Part shown: positions 9,530 through 19,748 of the stretch, one piece after another
How the letters are laid out: each line of letters opens with the position of its first letter
Position numbering within the stretch: the stretch's first letter is position 1
From: Ramlibacter sp. WS9
Lineage (GTDB): Bacteria; Pseudomonadota; Gammaproteobacteria; Burkholderiales; Burkholderiaceae_C
DNA length: 64,000 nt
Assembly: GCF_003797765.1 (NCBI RefSeq)
Contig: NZ_RKMB01000010.1
Coordinates: 1-64,000 of the forward strand
Direction of reading: 5' to 3'
Made by a program: the position numbers and the translations under genes
The notes under the pieces: generated by a model
Told to the model about the DNA's origin: nothing
What the model saw: only the letters and a program-made list of their open reading frames with translations
Databases searched by the model: none

Positions 9530-9567
9530 TCAGCGAGGGTGTGTAGCCGAGGAGTTCAGCCGGGGTG

Positions 9568-9885
9568 TCAGCCGAAATGGCAGATGTAGTGGTAAGCCTC
9601 GGCCACCTTGATGTCGAAGCTCGAATTGGCCGGCACGCTGAACTTCTCGCCAGGCCCGCTCTTTTGCCAGCTGTCGCTGCCCGCCAGCTTGTATTCGCAG
9701 CCGCCCGCCACGCATTCCATGATCTCGGCTGCGCCGGTGTTGAACGTCAGCTGCGAGGGCAGCACGACGCCGACCGACTTTTTGGTGCCGTCGGCCAGGG
9801 TGACGGTGTGGCTCACGCACTTGCCGTCGAAGTACACATTGGCCTGCGCCGAGACGCTGGCGCCGTCGATTTTTTCGGTGGTCAT
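9568..9885 (-). CDS. ppnP: Pyrimidine/purine nucleoside phosphorylase (DUF1255, YaiE)
   Basis: 105 residues, a single cupin barrel with the YaiE/PpnP pattern: NVYFDGKCVSHTVTL, GVVLPSQLTFNTGAAEIMEC, then FSVPANSSFDIKV and YHYICHFG at the end. The family phosphorolyses several nucleosides to base plus ribose-1-phosphate. Length is typical (about 94-105). The gene sits upstream of argG on the same strand; a functional link is not obvious. Confidence 0.93.
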   Translation of the reverse strand: MTTEKIDGASVSAQANVYFDGKCVSHTVTLADGTKKSVGVVLPSQLTFNTGAAEIMECVAGGCEYKLAGSDSWQKSGPGEKFSVPANSSFDIKVAEAYHYICHFG

Positions 9886-9987
9886 CGCTGAAGGGAAAAA
9901 GGGACAATTTTAGCCTCTGGCCCTTCAACGGCTTTCCGGCCCTGCGCCTTCCGCGTATAAAGCGCTGCAGCAACTCGAAGGAATCCG

Positions 9988-10563
9988 ATGAAGAAGCTGC
10001 TCGTTCCCTGCGCTTGCCTGCTGGTTTTCGGCCTCGTCCATGCGCAGGCCCCCGCCCCCGACACCTGGAGCGCCATGCCCCAGGCCAGCGATGACCGCTA
10101 TTCCAACCCGAAGAGCAAGGTCTACGCGGGGCCCAACGGCTGGTGGGGGACGGGCCAGGTGCGCGCCGTGGTCAACAACCCGGCCAAGACGCCGGCCTAT
10201 GAATACCGCGGCAGCTTCAGCTACAACAAGATGTTCTCCGCGGTGGATTCGGAGACGAAGCTGAAAGTCATGGGGCTGGACTTCGGAACCGACAAACCAG
10301 CGCCAGGCACCTACGCCGCGAGCGCCAAGCCCGATGCCGCGCAGAAAAAGGTGCAGGTGTCGTTCGGCGACGTCAGTGGGCAGAAGATTCGCAACTGGAC
10401 CAGCGCCGACAAGGGTGGCACCGTCACCGTCTCGCAGGTCAACGGCTTCTTGTACGTCAAGTTCCGCGACGTGGTGCTGCAGCCCAATGGGGTCCACAAC
10501 ACGGCAGAGCTGAAGCACCCGATGACGGTCGGCTTCGAAGGCGCGATCCCGCCGGAGCGGTAG
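9988..10563 (+). CDS. Small exported protein of unknown function
   Basis: 191 residues with a signal peptide (1-20, cleavage after VHAQ). The mature part has repeated Trp/Tyr/Lys-rich beta-strand-like segments (KSKVYAGPNGWWGTGQVRAV, FSYNKMFSAVDSETKLKVM, VNGFLYVKFRDVVL). No family recognised; it is likely a beta-rich periplasmic protein. The ATG at 9988 is preceded by GAAGGAAT, a good ribosome site. It is divergent from ppnP with about 100 bp between. Confidence 0.75.
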   Translation: MKKLLVPCACLLVFGLVHAQAPAPDTWSAMPQASDDRYSNPKSKVYAGPNGWWGTGQVRAVVNNPAKTPAYEYRGSFSYNKMFSAVDSETKLKVMGLDFGTDKPAPGTYAASAKPDAAQKKVQVSFGDVSGQKIRNWTSADKGGTVTVSQVNGFLYVKFRDVVLQPNGVHNTAELKHPMTVGFEGAIPPER

Positions 10564-10623
10564 GCTGCTGTCCCAACAAGTTCGAGGTCAGCGAATCGGT
10601 TGTGTTCGGTGAACTTCGCGGCA

Positions 10624-10869
10624 AAGCTGTGCGTGGGCGGGCTGCGGCGCGATGGCTACGGCGTTCGGCTTCGGTGCTTCGCACCTGCAGCCGAATCCCT
10701 TGCGCCGGGAGACCCCGCGACCCGCGCGAAAAAACTCTCTCCGCTTTGCTCCGTTCAAACAATTTTCGCGAGCATGAAACGGTCGCGTCGCAAGCGACGC
10801 TGGGTCGCGGGGTCACCCGCCGCAAGCGCCTGAGCTTTATTCGCGCCGCAGCCCGCCCACGCACAGCTT
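10624..10869. repeat. Dispersed repeat copy 1 (246 bp, MITE-like)
   Basis: The ends 10624-10653 and 10840-10869 are inverted repeats matching in 29 of 30 bases (ends AAGCTGTGCGTGGGCGG). The interior holds a motif around 10770-10805 (GCATGAAACGGTCGCGTCGC) that recurs in the opposite orientation in copy 2. Several open frames cross it in all directions but they are made by the repeat, not genes. Likely a non-autonomous mobile or regulatory repeat. Confidence 0.75.
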
Positions 10870-10966
10870 CGCAGGGACACTGTTGGCGCGCCTCCGGTGG
10901 AAGGCCACCGCTTTGGTCGTCCGCCAGGATCTCGGCACGCCTCTGCCGCACGCCATCATCTCACTG

Positions 10967-11218
10967 CAACGCCGTGCATGGCCGGGCCGCGGCGCGAATA
11001 AAGCCCAGGCGCCCGCGGTGGACGGTCTTGCGGCCCAGCGTCGCTTGCGACGCGACCGTCTCATGCTCGCGGCACTTGTTTGAACCGCGCAAAGCGCGGT
11101 GAGTTGGGCCGCGCGGGCCGCAAGACCGTTCAGCGCGGGGACTCCGGCAGGAGCTTGCGAAGCAGGCGATGCCGGACGCCGTAGCCATCGCGCCGCGGCC
11201 CGGCCATGCACGGCGTTG
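10967..11218. repeat. Dispersed repeat copy 2 (252 bp, inverted relative to copy 1)
   Basis: Bounded by a perfect 31-bp inverted repeat (10967-10997 and 11188-11218). The interior carries, on the minus strand, the same GACGGTCGCGTCGCAAGCGA block as copy 1, so the two copies lie in opposite orientation 97 bp apart. With copy 1 it fills most of the 728-bp gap between the genes ending at 10563 and 11292; I see no gene there. Confidence 0.78.
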
Positions 11219-11291
11219 TCGCGCGGTCTCAGAGCGCCGGATGTTCAAAATGCGGCGCTGGAGAAATTACGGGACGCGCTAGCCGCGCGTC

Positions 11292-12074
11292 TCAGCGCCA
11301 GTGCCGATGACCGTGATGATGACGGTGGCCGCCGGAGAAGCCGAAGCCGAGCGACAAACCGATCGGGTAGTACGGCGCAGCGCCATAGTAGGCCGGCGCG
11401 TAATAGGCGACAGGTGCCGGATACGCGACCGGCATCGCGACCACGTGCGCCACGGCCTGCCCGGGCTGGTCCGCCTGGTCCGACTGCACCATCGGTGCGA
11501 CGGCGGAGCCGACCGGCGGCGCGACGATCACCGGTTGAGCAGTTGACGGGACGGGTGTACCCACCGCGCTGGGAAATGTGCTGGGAAATGTGCTGGGTGG
11601 TGCGCTGCCGGCGCCCACGGGTGTGAGCTGCAGGCGGATGGTCTGGCCCGGGTCGTAGGGCAATTGCACGTTGAATTGCTTGCCCGCGTATTCGTACACC
11701 ACGTTGTAGGCGGTGGTGCGGTTTTCGTAGAACGTCTGCGTCGAACACTGCTGCATGGCTTGCGGCTGGCTACGGCCTTCGATGCTGTCGCCGACAGCGG
11801 CGCCGGCCACCATGCCCACGCCCGTCGCGGCGGCACGGCCCATGCCGTGGCCGATGGTGTTGCCCAGCAGGCCGCCGACGATGGCGCCAATCACCGCACC
11901 GCCGCCGGAACTGGGCTGCTGCACAACCATGGGCTGGCTGCACACCTGGCGCGGCACGGCCACTTGCTGCATGACGGGGGTCGTGGACAGTACCCGGCCG
12001 AATTCGTCGGCGCTGGCCAGGCTGGACGCGGACGCGAGAATGCCCATCGCGGAGAAAAGAACTGCTTGTTTCAT
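11292..12074 (-). CDS. Glycine-zipper 2TM-domain envelope protein
   Basis: 260 residues from ATG 12074. Signal peptide at 1-22. A glycine-zipper segment at about 57-100 (GAVIGAIVGGLLGNTIGHG then GVGMVAGAAVGDSIEG) is the Rick_17kDa/2TM pattern of outer-membrane-associated proteins. Residues 108-150 form a conserved soluble part (YNVVYEYAGKQFNVQLPYDPG). The rest is Pro/Val/Ala low complexity, ending in a His-rich tail. A longer upstream start in the same frame is rejected because the signal peptide begins at 12074. Probably an envelope structural protein. Confidence 0.83.
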   Translation of the reverse strand: MKQAVLFSAMGILASASSLASADEFGRVLSTTPVMQQVAVPRQVCSQPMVVQQPSSGGGAVIGAIVGGLLGNTIGHGMGRAAATGVGMVAGAAVGDSIEGRSQPQAMQQCSTQTFYENRTTAYNVVYEYAGKQFNVQLPYDPGQTIRLQLTPVGAGSAPPSTFPSTFPSAVGTPVPSTAQPVIVAPPVGSAVAPMVQSDQADQPGQAVAHVVAMPVAYPAPVAYYAPAYYGAAPYYPIGLSLGFGFSGGHRHHHGHRHWR

Positions 12075-12179
12075 GATGGCTTCCGGTGTGACGTCAATGC
12101 CCAAATTTTAGGCAAAACGCCGCGAAAGCCGCCGCCTTTACCGTAAAGCGACGGTAAAACCGCGAAATTGCGCACGCTT

Positions 12180-12533
12180 TCAGCGGTGCGCCAGCAACGC
12201 CCAGGCCTCGGGATCGAAACCCACCGTGGTCTGCCCGCCCCATTCGACGACCGGCCGCTTGATCACGCTGGGCTGCGCCAACATCAACGCCTTGGCGCTG
12301 GCGGCGTCCTTCACGGCCTCCTGCGTGGCGGCGTCGAACTTTCGCCAGGTCGTGCCCTTGCGGTTGACGAGCTTTTCCCAGCCGACTTCGCCGAGCCACT
12401 GGTCCAGGTGAGGCACCGGCACACCTTGCTTCTTGAAATCGTGGAACTCATGTGCGACGCCTTGTTCGGCGAGATAGGCGCGCGCCTTCTTCACGGTGTC
12501 GCAGTTGGGAATGCCGTAGAGGGTGATGCCCAT
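12180..12533 (-). CDS. ArsC/Spx-family reductase (YffB type)
   Basis: 117 residues, thioredoxin fold of the ArsC/Spx superfamily: ITLYGIPNCDTVKKARAYL at the N-terminus with a single active-site Cys (Cys11) followed by Lys, as in YffB, and the C-terminal SVIKRPVVEW block. YffB-type proteins are glutathione-dependent thiol reductases of unclear substrate. The gene begins 12 bp after the dehydratase stop, on the same strand, so it may be co-transcribed. Confidence 0.88.
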   Translation of the reverse strand: MGITLYGIPNCDTVKKARAYLAEQGVAHEFHDFKKQGVPVPHLDQWLGEVGWEKLVNRKGTTWRKFDAATQEAVKDAASAKALMLAQPSVIKRPVVEWGGQTTVGFDPEAWALLAHR

Positions 12534-12545
12534 GCGAGTTCCGCG

Positions 12546-14348
12546 CTAGTGGTTGTCGCGCGGCAGGCCGAACGTGGTGTTGATGCGCTGGTATTTGACT
12601 GCCGGCTTCAGCACCATGCCCTGGGACAGCTCGTCGACGATGCCGCGCTGGATCTCCTGCCACGGCGTCTGGCTGGCCGGGTACTTGTAGCCGCCGGCGG
12701 CCTCGAAGGCGGCGCGGCGCTTGCCCAGCTCTTCATCGCTGACGAGCATGTTCGCCGTGCGCTTCTTCAGGTCGATTCGCACCCGGTCGCCGGTTTTCAG
12801 CAGCGCCAGGCCGCCGCCCGTGGCCGCTTCAGGCGATGCGTTCAGGATCGACGGCGAGCCGGAAGTACCCGACTGCCGCCCGTCGCCGATGCAAGCGAGC
12901 GCCGTGACGCCTTTCTTCAACAGATAGTCCGGCGCGCGCATGTTGACCACCTCGGCCGCGCCCGGATAGCCGATCGGCCCCACACCGCGCATGAACAGGA
13001 CGCTGGCGGGCGTGATCTCCAACGCCGGGTCGTCGATGCGCCGGTGATAGTCCTCCGGCCCGTCGAACACCACGGCCGTTCCCTCGAACGCCATCGGGTC
13101 TTGCGGGTTCTCGAGATACTGCTTGTGAAACTCGGGCGTGATCACGCTCGTCTTCATGATGGCGGAGTCGAACAGGTTGCCGCTGAAGTTCAGGAAACCC
13201 GCGTTCTGCTTCATCGGCTGCGCATACGGGAAGATGACCTTTCGGTCGCTGGTGAACTTTCCTTCGCAGTTTTCGGCCAGCGTCTTGGCATTGGCGGTAA
13301 TGGCCGGCTGGATCTTTCCTTGTGCAATCAGTTCGGCTACCACGGCCGGCACTCCGCCGGCGCGGTAGAACTCCTCGGCCAGGTATTCGCCGGCCGGCTG
13401 CAGGTTGACGAGCAACGGAATCTCGTAGCCATGCTTTTCCCAATCGGCCGTGCTCAACTCCACGCCGATGTGTTTGGCGATCGCGTTCAGGTGAACTGGC
13501 GCATTGGTCGATCCGCCGATCGCGGAGTTCACCACGATCGCGTTCTCGAAAGCGGCCCGCGTCAGGATGTCGGAGGGCTTCAGGTCCTCGCGCACCATCT
13601 CGACGATGCGCTTGCCCGTGAGGTACGCCATCTCCTGGCGGTCCCGGTAGGGCGCGGGAATGGCCGCACTGCCGGGCAAGGTCATGCCCAGAGCCTCGGC
13701 CAACGAGTTCATCGTGGAGGCCGTGCCCATGGTGTTGCAGTGGCCCGTGGAAGGCGCGGACGATGCGACCAGCTTCAGGAATTCCTGGTAATCGATCTCG
13801 CCCGCCGCCATCATTTCGCGCGCGCGCCAGACGATGGTGCCCGAACCCGTGCGCTCGCCCTGGAACCAGCCATTGAGCATGGGCCCGGAATTGAGCGCGA
13901 TGGCCGGGATGTCGACCGTGGCCGCCGCCATCAGCTGCGCCGGCGTCGTCTTGTCGCAGCCGGTGGTGAGCACCACGCCGTCGATCGGGTAGCCGTAAAG
14001 CACCTCGATCAGGGACAGGTATTGCAGATTGCGATCGAGTGCGGCGGTAGGGCGCTTGCAGGTTTCCTGGATCGGATGGATGGGGAACTCGAAAGCGATG
14101 CCACCTGCGTCGCGGATGCCTTCGCGGACGCGCTCGGCCAGTACCAGGTGGTGGCGATTGCAGGGCGCGATGTCCGAACCGGTCTGGGCAATGCCGATCA
14201 TCGGCCGGCCCGACTGCAGCTCGTCGAAGCCCAAGCCGAAATTCATGGTGCGCTCCAGGTAGAGCGCGGTCATGTCGGCGTTGGCCGGGTTGTCGAACCA
14301 GGCTTGCGAGCGCAGGCGCGGGGGAGGGGTGTTTTTCTGGGAAGTCAT
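12546..14348 (-). CDS. IlvD/Edd-family sugar-acid dehydratase
   Basis: 600 residues. Iron-sulfur cysteines are visible in [13 protein letters not shown] and in [14 protein letters not shown], with the third region [16 protein letters not shown] near the C-terminus. The length and the N-terminus ([21 protein letters not shown]) fit the sugar-acid branch (L-arabonate, D-xylonate and related dehydratases) better than IlvD proper. It would turn an aldonate into a 2-keto-3-deoxy acid. ATG 14348 overlaps the upstream denD-like stop (ATGA), coupling the two. The neighbouring FadR regulator and sugar ABC transporter agree with a sugar-acid uptake and breakdown locus; the exact substrate is not known. 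Confidence 0.87.
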   Translation of the reverse strand: MTSQKNTPPPRLRSQAWFDNPANADMTALYLERTMNFGLGFDELQSGRPMIGIAQTGSDIAPCNRHHLVLAERVREGIRDAGGIAFEFPIHPIQETCKRPTAALDRNLQYLSLIEVLYGYPIDGVVLTTGCDKTTPAQLMAAATVDIPAIALNSGPMLNGWFQGERTGSGTIVWRAREMMAAGEIDYQEFLKLVASSAPSTGHCNTMGTASTMNSLAEALGMTLPGSAAIPAPYRDRQEMAYLTGKRIVEMVREDLKPSDILTRAAFENAIVVNSAIGGSTNAPVHLNAIAKHIGVELSTADWEKHGYEIPLLVNLQPAGEYLAEEFYRAGGVPAVVAELIAQGKIQPAITANAKTLAENCEGKFTSDRKVIFPYAQPMKQNAGFLNFSGNLFDSAIMKTSVITPEFHKQYLENPQDPMAFEGTAVVFDGPEDYHRRIDDPALEITPASVLFMRGVGPIGYPGAAEVVNMRAPDYLLKKGVTALACIGDGRQSGTSGSPSILNASPEAATGGGLALLKTGDRVRIDLKKRTANMLVSDEELGKRRAAFEAAGGYKYPASQTPWQEIQRGIVDELSQGMVLKPAVKYQRINTTFGLPRDNH

Positions 14349-15361
14349 TGCAGGGCCTTGAGTGTCTGCGCCGCCGTGGGCAGCGCCTTGCAGTCGTCGA
14401 TGTATTGTCGAACGATCTCCGCGAAGTTTTCGTGGGGCTTCAGGCCCAAGCGCGCCGCCCGCGCCGCGGTCGCGCCGCCGGGCCAGTTGGCGACGATGCC
14501 GGCGATGCGTTCGTCGCGCTCGAAGCGCACCAGCTTGCGCACGGCCGGGCCGGCCACCTCTTCGAGCGCGTCGAGCATGTCGCTCACGCGCACATTGAGC
14601 GCCGGCAGATTCATGGCGGTGCGCCCCAGGAAATGCTCGCGCGAGGCTTCGTACACCGCGATCAGCCCGTCGACCGTGTGCGACGGCGATGACATCGGAT
14701 GCGACACATCCGGCGAAACCGGGCACACCGACTCCACGCCCGCCAGGGGCTCTCGGATGATGCCGCTGAAGAACGAAGACGCCGCGCCATTGGGCCGGCC
14801 GGGGCGCACTGTCACGGTCATGAGCCGCGCGGCACGGCCGTCGATGTAGCCCTTGCGCGTGTAATCTGCGACCAGGTGCTCGCAAATGAGTTTTTGCGTG
14901 CCGTACGAAGTCTGGGGCGCGGGCAGCGTGTCGTCGGCCACCAGCTTGGGCAGCGGAACGGCCGGGTCGGGGCCGAACACGGCAACGGAACTGGAGAACA
15001 CCACGCGGGCCGGCTTGCCGCCCGCATTGACGTGGGCTCTCAGGGCGTCGAGCAGGGCGCGCGTGCTGTCGAGGTTGGAGCGCAGGCCCAGATCGAAGTC
15101 GGCCTCGCACTCACCGGACACTGCGGAGGCGAGGTGAAAAACGCCGTCGAATGGTTCGGTCCGTAAGGCATCGGTATGCGCCAGCAGCGAGCCGGTGCGG
15201 GCCTCGACCCGTCCATCGGCCAGCAGGTCGGGCGGCGGCGCCGCCATGTCGGCGAGCACGAGCCGCTCGATGCGTTCGCCCGCCAGCGTGCCCTGCGCCA
15301 GCAGAGCGCGAGCGAGGCGGGAGCCGACAAAGCCGCCACCTCCGGTGATCAGCAGTTTCAC
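14345..15361 (-). CDS. denD: DenD-like NAD-dependent sugar-acid dehydrogenase
   Basis: 338 residues, extended short-chain dehydrogenase: nucleotide-binding [15 protein letters not shown] at 7-21, catalytic Tyr/Lys in [10 protein letters not shown], and a C-terminal domain with [14 protein letters not shown]. This closely follows D-erythronate dehydrogenase (DenD) and related oxidoreductases of four-carbon and longer sugar acids. Start ATG 15361 overlaps the regulator stop; stop overlaps the dehydratase start. The symbol is by resemblance; with a dehydratase beside it the substrate could be a pentonate or hexonate instead. Confidence 0.78.
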   Translation of the reverse strand: MKLLITGGGGFVGSRLARALLAQGTLAGERIERLVLADMAAPPPDLLADGRVEARTGSLLAHTDALRTEPFDGVFHLASAVSGECEADFDLGLRSNLDSTRALLDALRAHVNAGGKPARVVFSSSVAVFGPDPAVPLPKLVADDTLPAPQTSYGTQKLICEHLVADYTRKGYIDGRAARLMTVTVRPGRPNGAASSFFSGIIREPLAGVESVCPVSPDVSHPMSSPSHTVDGLIAVYEASREHFLGRTAMNLPALNVRVSDMLDALEEVAGPAVRKLVRFERDERIAGIVANWPGGATAARAARLGLKPHENFAEIVRQYIDDCKALPTAAQTLKALQ

Positions 15362-16146
15362 GGAACCCCCTTCAAGGATTTCTTTGCAAGATTGAGTGGT
15401 GCGACGACGCGCAGGGCTGCCTGCCGCCGTTGCCGCGAAATGACGCCGCCTTCGACCAGCCGCTGTTCGCCGTGCAGGATGTGCTCGGTGGCGTGCCGGC
15501 GGGCCGCGGCCGGGTCACGCGCGGCGATTGCTTCGAGCACGGCGCGGTGTTCGCGTTGGACGGCCAGCATGAAGTCGCGGCGGCGCGCTTCGTTGCCGCG
15601 CGTGATGCGCATGCCTTCACGCAGGTACTGTTCCAAGAAGCTCAGCAGCAGGCGGAACTGCGGGTTGCCGGTGGCTTCGCCGATGATGCGGTGGAACGCC
15701 AGGTCTTCGGCGACGCCGTCGCGGCCTTCGGCTACGGCCACGTCGATGCTTTTCAGCGCGCGCCGCAGCTCGGCGATTTGCGCGCGTGTGGCGCGTTCGG
15801 CCGCCAGCGCCGCGATCTCACCTTCCAGGACGCGGCGCACCTCGACCACATGGACCACCGATTGGACGGACTCCAGGACCGAATGGTCGAAAGCGAGCGG
15901 CTGGTGCGCCGGCGTGGGCGCAACGAACACGCCCGAGCCCTGGCGCGCCACCACCAGCGCCCGCGACGCGAGCTGGTGCATGGCTTCGCGCACGACGGTG
16001 CGCGAAACGCCGTGGGCGGCGGCGAGCTGATGTTCGGTGGGCAGGCGGTCGCCGGGCGCCAGGATGCCCGATTCGATCTGCATAGCCAGCTGGACCGCAA
16101 GGCGGTCAGACAGCCGTTCGACGGCCAGCCGGATCGGGGCGGTCAC
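15358..16146 (-). CDS. FadR-subfamily GntR transcriptional regulator
   Basis: 262 residues. Winged helix at about 8-75 with LAPGDRLPTEHQLAAAHGVSRTVVREAMHQL, then an all-helical FCD ligand domain (about 90-235). It is first in a three-gene minus-strand operon with 4-bp overlaps and divergent from the sugar ABC transporter. FCD regulators usually bind an organic or sugar acid and repress the flanking genes, so both transcription units are likely targets. Confidence 0.9.
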   Translation of the reverse strand: MTAPIRLAVERLSDRLAVQLAMQIESGILAPGDRLPTEHQLAAAHGVSRTVVREAMHQLASRALVVARQGSGVFVAPTPAHQPLAFDHSVLESVQSVVHVVEVRRVLEGEIAALAAERATRAQIAELRRALKSIDVAVAEGRDGVAEDLAFHRIIGEATGNPQFRLLLSFLEQYLREGMRITRGNEARRRDFMLAVQREHRAVLEAIAARDPAAARRHATEHILHGEQRLVEGGVISRQRRQAALRVVAPLNLAKKSLKGVP

Positions 16147-16172
16147 GGAAAAAACCTGCGCATGGCGGGGAA

Positions 16173-16206
16173 TTGAAATACGGTTATCAGGTCATCATAC
16201 AAATTT
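16173..16206 (+). promoter_or_regulatory. Promoter with overlapping FadR-type operator for the ABC transporter
   Basis: TTGAAA at 16173-16178, a 17-bp spacer, and CATACA at 16196-16201 make a plausible sigma-70 promoter firing towards the transporter. The segment 16183-16206 (TTATCAGGTCATCATACAAAT) overlaps the -10 and has the loose dyad typical of GntR/FadR operators. The remaining 126 bp to the first start codon show nothing else. Confidence 0.4.
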
Positions 16207-16332
16207 TCGGCCACTTCAACTAGCGAGTTTCCCTAGTGACGGCGCGGCGGCGACGTGCGGATACTGCGCGCTGCGATTGCCGAATCGTGCCCTCTTGCGC
16301 ACGCCCGCGGCGATTCTTGAGGACTTCAACGC

Positions 16333-17406
<1,074 letters not shown>

Positions 17407-17445
17407 CTGATTTGTTTCGCCCGTTCACACACACAGGAGACAGAC

Positions 17446-18774
17446 ATGAGTGACTTCAATCGCCGCAAATTTCTTGAAGGCTCCGCCGGCGTGGCGGCTG
17501 CGGCCACCATGGGCACCGGCGCGGCCGTCTTCGCGCCGGCCATCCATGCGCAGACGCTCGCCTTCAAGCCTGAAAAAGGCGCCAAGCTTCGCGTGCTGCG
17601 CTGGAGCCGCTTCGTCCAGGGCGACATCGACGCCTACATGGTCAATGTCAAGAAATTCACCGAGAAAACCGGCATCGAGGTGCGGATCGACAACGAAGGC
17701 TGGGAAGACGTTCGACCCAAGGCTGCCGTGGCCGCCAACACCGGCGCGGGTCCGGACATCATCCTCTCGACCAACGACGATGCGAACCTGTATCCCGAGA
17801 AGTTGCTGGACGTGACCGACCTGGCCGACTACCTGGGCAAGAAATACGGCGGCTGGTACCCGGCGAACGAGGCTTACCTGCGGCCCGACGGCAAGCGCTG
17901 GATCGGCATCGGCCTGGGGGCTGCCGGCGCGATGATGGTCTATCGGCAAAGCCAGCTGAAGGCTGCCGGTTTCGACACCTTCCCCAAGGACACCGCCGGT
18001 TTCCTGAACATGCTCAAGGCACTGCACGCCAAGGGCACACCCGGCGGCTTCGCGCTGGGCAATGCCACCGGCGACGGTCTGTGGACCAATTGGCTGATCT
18101 GGTCGCACGGCGGCCAGCTGGTCGACAAGAACAACAAGGTGATCATCGACAGTGCCGAAACTATCAAGGCGCTCGAGTACGCGAAGGAGCTGTACGCCAC
18201 CTTCATTCCCGGCACGCTGTCGTGGCTGGACCCGAACAACAACAAGGCCTTTCTGGACGGGCAGGTCAGTGTCACCAACAATGGCATCTCGATCTATTAC
18301 GCGACCAAGACATCCGCCGACCCGAAGGTCCAGGCATTGCGCGAGGATGTGCAGCACGCGTCGTATCCGGTAGGCCCGGTGGGTGTGCCGACCGAGTCGC
18401 ATCTGTTCTTCAACCAGATGGTCATGAAGTACACGAAGTATCCTCAGGCGGCCAAGGAGTTCCTGCGCTTCATGATGGAAAAAGAGCAGTTCGATCCGTG
18501 GCTGACGGGCGCCGGAGGCTACATTGCGCCGCCGCTGGCCGAATATGCCAAGAGCGCGATCTGGACCTCCGATCCCAAGCACACCCCCTACCGCGACGCC
18601 GTCAAGAACATGCGCCCGTCGGGCTATGCGGGCAAGCTGGGCTACGCGTCGGCTGGTGCCGGGGCCGACTTCATCGTCTGCAACATGGTGGCCGAGGCGG
18701 CCAGCGGCTCCAAGACGCCCAAGGAAGCCGCCGAACGCGCACAGAAGCGCGCTGAGCGTTACTACAAGGTCTGA
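17446..18774 (+). CDS. Sugar ABC transporter substrate-binding protein (Tat exported)
   Basis: 442 residues. The N-terminus NRRKFLEGSAGVAAAATMG is a twin-arginine signal (Arg6-Arg7), cleavage near AIHAQ. The mature protein is a family-1 solute-binding protein (LRWSRFVQGDIDAYM, WEDVRPKAAVAANTGAGPDI, YPVGPVGVPTESH). It captures the sugar or sugar acid in the periplasm and passes it to the permeases. An AGGAGA ribosome site precedes ATG 17446. Tat export suggests folding or cofactor loading before secretion. Confidence 0.92.
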   Translation: MSDFNRRKFLEGSAGVAAAATMGTGAAVFAPAIHAQTLAFKPEKGAKLRVLRWSRFVQGDIDAYMVNVKKFTEKTGIEVRIDNEGWEDVRPKAAVAANTGAGPDIILSTNDDANLYPEKLLDVTDLADYLGKKYGGWYPANEAYLRPDGKRWIGIGLGAAGAMMVYRQSQLKAAGFDTFPKDTAGFLNMLKALHAKGTPGGFALGNATGDGLWTNWLIWSHGGQLVDKNNKVIIDSAETIKALEYAKELYATFIPGTLSWLDPNNNKAFLDGQVSVTNNGISIYYATKTSADPKVQALREDVQHASYPVGPVGVPTESHLFFNQMVMKYTKYPQAAKEFLRFMMEKEQFDPWLTGAGGYIAPPLAEYAKSAIWTSDPKHTPYRDAVKNMRPSGYAGKLGYASAGAGADFIVCNMVAEAASGSKTPKEAAERAQKRAERYYKV

Positions 18775-18776
18775 GC

Positions 18777-19748
18777 ATGGCGCAACCTGCGGTGCAAGAA
18801 ACCACGCGCGTTGGTGCGCCGCAGGCACGCGCGCCCAGGCAGCCGTCGATGCTGGAGAGGTTCCAGAACAACAAGAACGCCCTGGGTTGGGCGTTCATGT
18901 TGCCGGCGTCCGTGCTGCTGCTGCTGTTCCTGACCTATCCACTGGCCCTGGGCACCTGGCTCGGCTTCACAGACGCGAAGATCGGGCGCCCGGGCGAATG
19001 GATCGGCCTGGAGAACTTCAAGTTCCTGGTGACAGACAGCGTCACCCAGCTCGCGCTGTTCAACACGCTGTTCTACACCGTGGTGGCCAGCATCGCAAAA
19101 TTCGGCCTGGGCCTGTACCTTGCACTTCTGCTCAACAAGCGGCTGCCGTTCCAGAGCTTCTTCCGGGCGGTGGTCCTGCTGCCCTGGATCGTGCCGACAG
19201 CGCTGTCGGCGATCGCGTTCTGGTGGATCTTCGATGCGCAGTTTTCCATCATCAGCTGGGCGCTGATGAAGATGGGGCTCATCGACAAGTACATCGATTT
19301 CCTGGGTGAGCCCTGGAACGCGCGCATCTCCACCATCATCGCGAATGTCTGGCGCGGCATCCCCTTCGTTGCCATCTCGCTGCTGGCCGGGCTGCAGACC
19401 ATTTCGCCTTCGTATTACGAGGCTTCGGCCATCGATGGCGCAACGCCTTGGCAGCAGTTCCGGCACATCACGCTTCCGTTGCTGACGCCGATCATCGCCG
19501 TCGTGATGACGTTCTCGGTGCTGTTCACCTTCACCGACTTCCAGCTGATCTATGTGCTGACCCGCGGCGGGCCGCTCAACGCCACCCACTTGATGGCAAC
19601 GCTGGCCTTCCAGCGCGCGATATCCGGCGGAGCGCTGGCCGAGGGCGCCGCGATCGCCACCTTGATGGTGCCGTTCCTGCTGGCGGCCGTCATGTTCAGC
19701 TATTTCGGCCTCCAGCGCCGTGCCTGGCAGCAGGGAGGCGACAAGTGA
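18777..19748 (+). CDS. Sugar ABC transporter permease (MalF/UgpA type)
   Basis: 323 residues, six core membrane spans after a hydrophilic N-terminus of 35 residues. The EAA loop is EASAIDGATPWQQFRHITLPLL. It begins 2 bp after the binding-protein stop, so translation is coupled. With the next permease it forms the channel. Confidence 0.93.
   Translation: MAQPAVQETTRVGAPQARAPRQPSMLERFQNNKNALGWAFMLPASVLLLLFLTYPLALGTWLGFTDAKIGRPGEWIGLENFKFLVTDSVTQLALFNTLFYTVVASIAKFGLGLYLALLLNKRLPFQSFFRAVVLLPWIVPTALSAIAFWWIFDAQFSIISWALMKMGLIDKYIDFLGEPWNARISTIIANVWRGIPFVAISLLAGLQTISPSYYEASAIDGATPWQQFRHITLPLLTPIIAVVMTFSVLFTFTDFQLIYVLTRGGPLNATHLMATLAFQRAISGGALAEGAAIATLMVPFLLAAVMFSYFGLQRRAWQQGGDK

Noticed and set aside
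10602..11248. Several Arg/Ala-rich frames of 60-170 codons in both strands
   Set aside because: All arise from the two dispersed repeat copies and do not agree on a frame between copies; no ribosome sites.
12168..14849. 893-codon open frame on the plus strand
   Set aside because: Antisense to the IlvD/Edd dehydratase and DenD-like genes, which have clear motifs; composition is typical of a complement-strand shadow.
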